NCBI RefSeq assembly: GCF_900091525.1
Contig: NZ_FMCU01000009.1
Span: 62,001-126,000 of the forward strand
DNA: 64,000 nucleotides
Source of the DNA: Micromonospora matsumotoense
GTDB taxonomy: Bacteria; Actinomycetota; Actinomycetes; Mycobacteriales; Micromonosporaceae
Direction: 5' to 3'
The notes under the pieces were generated by a model. That model was given only the letters and a program-made list of their open reading frames with translations. It had not been told where the DNA came from and did no database searches. Position numbers and translations under genes: made by a program. Of the stretch, positions 56,353 to 64,000 are shown piece after piece. Position 1 is the first letter of the stretch; every line of letters starts with the position of its first letter.

Positions 56353-56916
56353 TCACAGGTAGACCTTGCGTTGGTACACCGCGTGCGCGCCGGCCACCCG
56401 GTCGAGGAAGAGCAGCCCGGCGCAGTGGTCGATCTCGTGTTGCAGGGCGCGGGCCTCGAAGCCGTCGGTGACCAGCCGGACCGGCGCACCGCTGCCGGGC
56501 AGCACCCCCTCGACCACCAGCCGACTGGCTCGCTTCACGTCGCCGGTCAGATCCGGCACCGACATGCAGCCCTCCCGGCCCGGCTTCCAGCGGCTCGCCT
56601 CCACCACCCGGGCGTTGCAGAGCACGAACGTGCCATGCACCGTCACCGCCTTGGGATGACCGGTCACGTCCACCGCGAACACCTGCGCACCCACTCCGAC
56701 CTGTGGCGCCGCCAGACCGACACAGCCGGGCGAGACCCGCATGGTGGCCACCAGGTCGGCCGCGAGCCGGACGGTCTCCTCGGCGGTCGGGTCGACCTCC
56801 GGCCCCGGCCGGCTCAGCACCGGCTCGGGGGCGCAGACCACCCGGCGCACCTCCCCCGGCACGCCCAGCGCCGCCGGGGTCCAGCCGCCGAGTCCGGCGT
56901 ACGGTTCCTCGCTCAC
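56353..56916 (-). CDS. def: Peptide deformylase
   Basis: 187 residues from GTG 56916. Three deformylase motifs: GLAAPQVGV, EGCMSVPDL (metal Cys) and LQHEIDHCAG (HExxH). Removes the N-formyl group from new proteins. Not next to fmt here, so it may be a second or accessory copy; only the whole genome can tell. Confidence 0.94.
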   Translation of the reverse strand: MSEEPYAGLGGWTPAALGVPGEVRRVVCAPEPVLSRPGPEVDPTAEETVRLAADLVATMRVSPGCVGLAAPQVGVGAQVFAVDVTGHPKAVTVHGTFVLCNARVVEASRWKPGREGCMSVPDLTGDVKRASRLVVEGVLPGSGAPVRLVTDGFEARALQHEIDHCAGLLFLDRVAGAHAVYQRKVYL

Positions 56917-56971
56917 GGGTTTACCTCGGTTCGCGACTGCGGGGCTCGCAAACCCGGCTCACTCCTCGCGC

Positions 56972-57484
56972 TCACAGCAGATCCGGGTCGGCGGGGCGCA
57001 GGGAGAACCCGACACCCAGGCCGGCGGCGACCCCGGAGAGCCGACCGGTCAGGTCGTCGGCGCTGCCCAGCGGCAGGTCCACCTCGGCCACCACCACGTA
57101 GAGCGAACCGGCCAACCGGGTGCTCAGATCCGTCACGTTGCCGCCGCTCTCGGCGACCACCCGGGTCATCGCCGCCACGATGCCCATCCGGTCCGCGCCG
57201 TGCACCGCCAGCACGTACGGCTCACCCGCCGGCGCCGTCGTACCGTCCGGGGTGACCGCGCGTACGGTGGCCAGCAGTTGACCGTCGGCGGCCAGCGGCG
57301 TCAGGGCGGCCTCGACCTCGACGGCGGTCGGGCCGACACAGATCAACGTCATGGCGAAGTGACCGCGTAGCCGGGTCATGGTGGAGTCGGTGAGGTTCGC
57401 GCCGAGCCGGGCGAGCACCTCGGCGACGTCGGCCACGATGCCGGGCCGGTCCCGACCGATGACGGTGATCGCGAGCTCGCTCAT
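56972..57484 (-). CDS. Tandem ACT-domain protein (GcvR-like)
   Basis: 170 residues from ATG 57484: two ACT domains (ELAITVIGRDRPGIVADVAEVLARLGANL and YVLAVHGADRMGIVAAMTRVVAESGGNV). Same architecture as the glycine-cleavage repressor-accessory GcvR. Ligand-binding regulator, probably of glycine or serine metabolism; target unknown. Lies 55 bases upstream of def and could share its transcript. Confidence 0.9.
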   Translation of the reverse strand: MSELAITVIGRDRPGIVADVAEVLARLGANLTDSTMTRLRGHFAMTLICVGPTAVEVEAALTPLAADGQLLATVRAVTPDGTTAPAGEPYVLAVHGADRMGIVAAMTRVVAESGGNVTDLSTRLAGSLYVVVAEVDLPLGSADDLTGRLSGVAAGLGVGFSLRPADPDLL

Positions 57485-57580
57485 CCGGGCATTCTGCCCG
57501 ATCCGCCCGGCGACCCGGTGACGCCCCGCCCGGCCCGCCCAACCATCGGGAAGGTACCGCGTGACATCATCGTCGGCGCG

Positions 57581-58486
57581 ATGACTGAACCGACCTTCAC
57601 CACCCTGGTCAGCCGGTGGTACGAGCAGAACGCCCGCGACCTGCCCTGGCGGGTGCCCGGCATCGGGGCCTGGCCGATCCTGGTCAGCGAGGTCATGCTC
57701 CAGCAGACCCCGGTGGTGCGCGTCCTGCCCGCCTGGCACGCCTGGCTCGCCCGGTGGCCCGATCCCGCCGCCCTCGCCGCCGACACCCCGGCCGAGGCGA
57801 TCCGGATGTGGGGCCGGCTCGGCTACCCCCGTCGGGCGGTACGGCTGCGCGAGTGCGCGGTGGCGATCGTGGAACGGCACGGCGGTCGGGTGCCCGACCA
57901 ACTGGACCAATTGCTGGCACTGCCCGGCATCGGGACCTACACGGCTCGGGCGGTCGCCGCGTTCGCGTACGGTCAGCGGCATCCGGTGGTCGACACGAAC
58001 GTGCGGCGGGTCGTCTCCCGGGCCGTCGCCGGGGACCCGGATGCCGGCCCGGCCACCACCCCGGCCGACCTGGTCGCCTGCGCGGAGCTGCTGCCGATCG
58101 AGCCGGCCGCCGCGGCACTGGCCAGCGCCGCCTTCATGGAACTCGGCGCGATCGTCTGCACCGCCCGCTCGCCGCGCTGTCCGGCCTGCCCGGTCGAGTC
58201 GGTCTGCGCCTGGCGGGCCTCCGGCCAGGCGGCGCCCACCGGCCCGACCCGCCGGCCCCAACGCTATGCCGGCACCGACCGTCAGGTGCGGGGGCTGCTG
58301 CTCGGGGTGCTCCGGGACACCACCGGCCCGGTGCCGCACCAGCGGCTCGACCAGGTGTGGCACGACGACGTCCAGCGGGCCCGCGCACTGGCCGGGCTGG
58401 TGAAGGACGGCCTGGTCGAGCCGGTCGGCGAGGAGAGCTTCCGGCTCATCGGCGACGGCCCCGTCGCCCAGCCCCTCCCCGGCTGA
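57581..58486 (+). CDS. mutY: A/G-specific adenine glycosylase
   Basis: 301 residues from ATG 57581. Motifs: DLPWRV, SEVMLQQTPVVRVLPAW (catalytic Glu), helix-hairpin-helix LPGIGTYTARAVAAFAYG with DTNVRRV (catalytic Asp), Fe-S cluster Cys spacing C-x6-C-x2-C-x5-C from CTARSPRCPACPVESVC. The C-terminal MutT-like 8-oxoG-recognition domain is short or degenerate, as in other actinobacterial MutY. Removes adenine opposite 8-oxoguanine. Confidence 0.94.
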   Translation: MTEPTFTTLVSRWYEQNARDLPWRVPGIGAWPILVSEVMLQQTPVVRVLPAWHAWLARWPDPAALAADTPAEAIRMWGRLGYPRRAVRLRECAVAIVERHGGRVPDQLDQLLALPGIGTYTARAVAAFAYGQRHPVVDTNVRRVVSRAVAGDPDAGPATTPADLVACAELLPIEPAAAALASAAFMELGAIVCTARSPRCPACPVESVCAWRASGQAAPTGPTRRPQRYAGTDRQVRGLLLGVLRDTTGPVPHQRLDQVWHDDVQRARALAGLVKDGLVEPVGEESFRLIGDGPVAQPLPG

Positions 58487-58664
58487 TTCGGGGGGGCACG
58501 GCACGACGGGTGCCACTGCGGGGTGGCGTCGCTGATATGGCAGTGGTGCGGGCCCGGGCCGGCCGCCGGACGCGGTGTCGGCACGCTGGGCAGGATCTTC
58601 CGTCCGCAGTCGGACGCCGTGTCAGCACGATGGCTGGATCTTCACCAGGGCCGGTGGACAAACA

Positions 58665-58702
58665 GGCGACGGCCCGGTGGCTCGCGCCACCGGGCCGTCG
58701 CC
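58665..58702 (-). terminator. Strong terminator of clpC
   Basis: Perfect 16-base stem (GGCGACGGCCCGGTGG) with a six-base loop, 32 bases beyond the clpC stop codon. Confidence 0.9.
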
Positions 58703-58733
58703 CTCGTGCTCTGTCCTACCGGTCGGTCGGGTG

Positions 58734-61259
<2,526 letters not shown>

Positions 61260-61735
61260 GCCCTCGTGCTCCTCACGTGCCGTGCGCCTCGACTGCGAGA
61301 TCTTGGCGGGGCCGGTGCGCGGACGTCCGGGACGGGCGTCCGCACCTCCTTACTCTATCGCCGCTGACCGACTCCGCTGAGGTCGTGTCTCCTCGTACCG
61401 AGCCGTTCCGACGTCGTTTTGACCAACCATCCGCGCTCAGGAGGTGTTCCGGCACCCCAGCCTGTACGCGCAGAGCGAAATTCACCCGGGGTACACAACG
61501 CCCTCCGGGGGCCTCGTGGGTCATCCACAGGCTGTGGACGAAGTCTCCACCGCCTGTGGACAACGCTTCCGAACCCGGAGAACCTCCCTCCCCCGCACCC
61601 CTGCGACGCCGGCCGGCGGCCCGCAGCGGGCGACGCCGACCGACCCACCGGGAACGGGCTTCCCGCCGGACACCCGGAACGGCGACGCCGGCCCGGAGGG
61701 GTGCTCCGGCCCGGCGTCGGTTCGCCACTGACGAC
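61260..61735. other. Intergenic region upstream of clpC with DnaA-box-like cluster
   Basis: 476 bases. It holds the clpC promoter (minus strand: GATAGAGT about 80 bases before the start is a plausible -10) and a cluster of three TGTGGA-type motifs at 61521-61564: ATCCACAG, CTGTGGACGA and CTGTGGACAA, the last matching the actinobacterial DnaA box TTGTCCACA on the minus strand. The sequence next to lsr2 is GC-rich with no gene I can support. Confidence 0.4.
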
Positions 61736-62080
61736 TCAGCGGGTCGCGTGGTACTCGTCAACGATCTCCTGCGGGATGCGACCCCGGTCGGAGATGTCCT
61801 TGCCGTTCTTCTTGGCCCAGGACCGGATCGCCTTGTTCTGCTCGCGGTCGGCGGTCGCGCCGCCCCGGCCCCGGGCGGCCCGGCCGCCCACGACCACGCC
61901 GCCCCGGCCGACCCGGGTGCCGGCGGCCACGTACGGCGCGAAAACGTCCCGCAATTTGTCGGCGTTGGAGTTCGACAGGTCGATCTCGTACTGAACGCCG
62001 TCGAGGGCGAACTTGACGGTCTCGTCCGCGTCCCCGCCGTCCAGGTCATCGACCAGCTTGTGAATGATCTGCTTGGCCAC
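61736..62080 (-). CDS. lsr2: Lsr2 nucleoid-associated protein
   Basis: 114 residues from GTG 62080; ATG 62089 lies on top of the AAAGGA ribosome site so is rejected. N-terminal dimerisation domain (AKQIIHKLVDDLDGGDADETVKFALDG) and C-terminal DNA-binding domain with the RGR AT-hook-like motif (IRSWAKKNGKDISDRGRIPQEIVDEYHA). Binds AT-rich, often foreign, DNA and silences it. Downstream of the tail of lysS on the same strand but with its own promoter. Confidence 0.97.
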   Translation of the reverse strand: MAKQIIHKLVDDLDGGDADETVKFALDGVQYEIDLSNSNADKLRDVFAPYVAAGTRVGRGGVVVGGRAARGRGGATADREQNKAIRSWAKKNGKDISDRGRIPQEIVDEYHATR

Positions 62081-62103
62081 GTCCCACATTCCTTTCGAGC
62101 AGG

Positions 62104-62153
62104 GTGCTCCTGCAATAGGAGCACGATAACCCGCCCGATGCTTGCCGCGTCAA
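62104..62153 (-). promoter_or_regulatory. Promoter and 5' hairpin of lsr2
   Basis: On the minus strand TTGACG (62153-62148), an 18-base spacer and TTATCG (62129-62124) form a plausible sigma-70 type promoter. It is followed at once by a seven-pair hairpin (GTGCTCC/GGAGCAC with a seven-base loop, 62104-62124) that overlaps the end of the -10 and would lie in the leader or at the start point, so it could be an operator. Confidence 0.55.
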
Positions 62154-62192
62154 TAGGATGCCGTAACGACCCGGCAAAGGTCACGTCGGCGG

Positions 62193-63701
62193 CTACTCGG
62201 CCCGGACCAACGGGAAGAGGATGGTTTCCCGAATTCCCAGCCCGGTCAGCGCCATCAGCAGCCGGTCGATTCCCATTCCCATACCCCCGGCCGGCGGCAT
62301 TCCATACTCCATCGCCCGGAGAAAGTCCTCGTCCAGCCGCATCGCCTCGTCGTCGCCCCGGGCGGCCAGCTGCGCCTGCGCGACCAGCCGCTCCCGCTGC
62401 ACCACCGGGTCCACCAGCTCGGTGTACGCGGTGCCCAGCTCGAAACCGAGCACGTAGAGGTCCCACTTCTCGGCCAGACCCGGCTCGCTGCGGTGCGCCC
62501 GGGTCAGCGGGCTGGTCTCCTCCGGGTAGTCCCGCACGAAGGTCGGCGACCGGAGGCTCGGCACCACCAGTTCCTCGAACAGCTCCTCGGCCAACTTGCC
62601 CGGACCCCACTTCGGGTCGACGGCGAGCCCCACCTTGTCGGCGTACTCCACCAGGCGGGTCCGGTCGGTGCGGACCGTGACCTCCTCGCCTAGCGCCTCG
62701 GAAATCGCCCCGAAGAGGGTCACCGAGCGCCACTCGCCGCCCAGGTCGAACTCCTGACCGTCGGCGTGGGTCACCGTCGTCGAGCCGCTGACCGCCACCG
62801 CCGCCTGCTGCACAAGATTACGGGTCAGGTCGGCCATCGTGTCGTAGTCGCCGTACGCCTGGTAGGTCTCCAGCATCGCGAACTCCGGCGAGTGCGACGA
62901 GTCGACTCCCTCATTGCGGAAGTTGCGGTTGATCTCGAACACCCGGTCGACCCCGCCGACCACCGCGCGCTTGAGAAATAGCTCCGGCGCGATTCGCAGA
63001 TACAGATCAGTACCGAGCGCATTGCTGTGGGTCACGAATGGGCGGGCCGCCGCGCCACCGTGCAGCAACTGGAGCATCGGCGTCTCGACCTCGATGAATC
63101 CCTGACCGTGCAACGAGTCACGCAGGCTGCGCACCGCCGTGGCCCGGGTCCGGACCATCTGCCGGGCCTGCGGGCGGACGACCAGGTCCACGTACCGCTG
63201 CCGGACCCGGGCCTCCTCGCTCAGCGGCTTGTGCGCCACCGGCAACGGACGCAGCGCCTTGGCGGTCACCGCCCACTCGTCGGCCAGCACCGACAGCTCA
63301 CCCCGCCGGCTGGTGATCACCTCGCCGGCGACACCCACGTGGTCACCCAGGTCGACCAGGCGCTTCCAGGCGTCCAGCCGCTCCGCGCCGACCCGGTCCA
63401 GGGAGAGCATCGCCTGCAACTCGGTGCCGTCGCCGTCGCGCAGGGTGGCGAAGCAGAGCTTGCCGGTGTTCCTGACGAAGATCACCCGACCGGTGACCGA
63501 GATCCGGTCGCCGGTCGCGGTGTCGGTGGGCAGCTCGGCGTACCGCTCGCGCACCTCAGCCAGGGTGCTGGTCCGGGGAAAACCGACGGGGTACGGCTCG
63601 ACGCCTTCGGCGAGCATCCGGTCCCGCTTCTCCCGGCGGACCTTCATCTGCTCGGGAAGGTCGTCGGCGGGGTCCACTGGCACGGCGTTCTGCTCGGTCA
63701 C
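62193..63701 (-). CDS. lysS: Lysyl-tRNA synthetase, class II
   Basis: 502 residues. N-terminal OB-fold anticodon domain (DRISVTGRVIFVRNTGKLCFATL), class II motif 1 (FIEVETPMLQLLHGGAAARPF), motif 2 (FRNEGVDSSHSPEFAMLETYQAYGD) and motif 3 (GMGMGIDRLLMALTGLGIRETILFPL). Standard housekeeping enzyme; a separate membrane (LysX) fusion is not present. Followed by lsr2 in the same direction, as in other actinobacteria. Confidence 0.97.
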   Translation of the reverse strand: MTEQNAVPVDPADDLPEQMKVRREKRDRMLAEGVEPYPVGFPRTSTLAEVRERYAELPTDTATGDRISVTGRVIFVRNTGKLCFATLRDGDGTELQAMLSLDRVGAERLDAWKRLVDLGDHVGVAGEVITSRRGELSVLADEWAVTAKALRPLPVAHKPLSEEARVRQRYVDLVVRPQARQMVRTRATAVRSLRDSLHGQGFIEVETPMLQLLHGGAAARPFVTHSNALGTDLYLRIAPELFLKRAVVGGVDRVFEINRNFRNEGVDSSHSPEFAMLETYQAYGDYDTMADLTRNLVQQAAVAVSGSTTVTHADGQEFDLGGEWRSVTLFGAISEALGEEVTVRTDRTRLVEYADKVGLAVDPKWGPGKLAEELFEELVVPSLRSPTFVRDYPEETSPLTRAHRSEPGLAEKWDLYVLGFELGTAYTELVDPVVQRERLVAQAQLAARGDDEAMRLDEDFLRAMEYGMPPAGGMGMGIDRLLMALTGLGIRETILFPLVRAE

Positions 63702-63793
63702 GGCACGCTTCCTCGGCTAAGGGAGTTTCGACGGGGTCAGCCCATGAGCGTACTCAAGCCCCCAGCCGGCCGTTACGGGATAACCTGCCCGCC

Positions 63794-64000
63794 ATGGTCG
63801 AGGACACCCGAGCACGCTCCTTCGGTACGGTCGCCGCCGAATACGACCGGTTTCGACCCGGCTATCCGGCCGAGGCGCTGCGCTGGGCACTGGCCGACGC
63901 GGGCGACGACGCGCACGTGGTCGACCTGGGTGCCGGCACCGGCATCCTCACCCGTGACCTGCGGGCCCTCGGCCACCGGGTGACCCCGGTGGAACCCGAC
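63794..64000 (+). CDS. Class I SAM-dependent methyltransferase (3' truncated by window edge)
   Basis: First 69 residues from ATG 63794: ARSFGTVAAEYDRFRPGYPAEALRWAL then VVDLGAGTGILTRDLRALGHRVTPVEPD, methyltransferase motif I with its ribose-binding acid. Typical of the UbiE-like type 11 family. Divergent from lysS (92 bases between starts). Substrate unknown. Confidence 0.88.
   Translation, partial: MVEDTRARSFGTVAAEYDRFRPGYPAEALRWALADAGDDAHVVDLGAGTGILTRDLRALGHRVTPVEPD

Noticed and set aside
61260..61735. Replication origin based on DnaA-box-like motifs
   Set aside because: Only three motifs, no AT-rich unwinding element, and dnaA, dnaN, rpmH or parAB are not nearby.

Overview
The window is high-GC DNA (about 72-74 % G+C by eye) with strong third-position GC bias, many GTG starts and actinobacterial marker genes: lsr2, carD, clpC, disA, a msiK-type ABC ATPase, XRE/DUF5753 with DUF397 pairs and a CGNR zinc-finger regulator. 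Gene content and order suggest Micromonosporaceae, most likely Micromonospora or a close relative. That placement is inference; no rRNA is present. Nothing looks like a prophage, integron, insertion sequence or CRISPR array.

0-12 kb: the end of a carotenoid-desaturase-like FAD enzyme, then accessory genes. These include an AdhE remnant that keeps only the two ends of the enzyme, an HNH endonuclease, a decayed TetR fragment, an enoyl-CoA hydratase, a secreted M4 metalloprotease, lipoproteins, an ASCH protein, a histidine phosphatase, an AraC/VOC pair and a secreted HAF-like protein. A tRNA-Thr(TGT) lies at 12.2 kb.

12.6-26 kb: a msiK-type ABC ATPase, rlmB and cysS (one-base overlap), an IclR regulator, a DUF559 protein with a long low-complexity insertion, a secreted S8 protease, a HAD phosphatase, a divergent EamA/CGNR pair, GNAT, and an XRE-DUF397 pair opposite two small overlapping genes.

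26-42.6 kb: central and aromatic metabolism. Both fumarase classes occur (fumC and an Fe-S class I enzyme) on either side of a small divergent regulator-like pair. Tyrosine/homogentisate catabolism follows: an Lrp regulator divergent from hpd, two RDD membrane proteins, a HisC-type aminotransferase, then fahA plus an unknown gene divergent from hmgA. A perfect palindromic operator candidate sits between hmgA and the unknown gene. The pathway as seen lacks a recognisable maleylacetoacetate isomerase, and the unknown gene translationally coupled to fahA is a candidate for that step.

42.7-47.5 kb: a TPR membrane protein and ispF-ispD-carD. These three are usually joined to cysS-rlmB but are about 28 kb away here. 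A thioredoxin-like membrane protein and a small membrane protein follow.

47.6-51.6 kb: a compact type III polyketide synthase locus (methyltransferase, acyl-CoA dehydrogenase, type III PKS, with a divergent UbiA prenyltransferase), probably a specialised-metabolite or quinone/phenolic-lipid cluster of unknown product.

51.7-64 kb: a genome-maintenance and housekeeping block: a lipoprotein, radA, disA, a secreted protein, peptide deformylase, an ACT-domain protein, mutY, clpC, lsr2, lysS and the start of a methyltransferase.

Two non-coding themes stand out. A family of palindromic elements of about 72-77 bp (four copies, three of them starting at the stop codon of a gene) probably acts as terminators or as dispersed repeats. 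Short tandem duplications abut the stop codons of at least four minus-strand genes.
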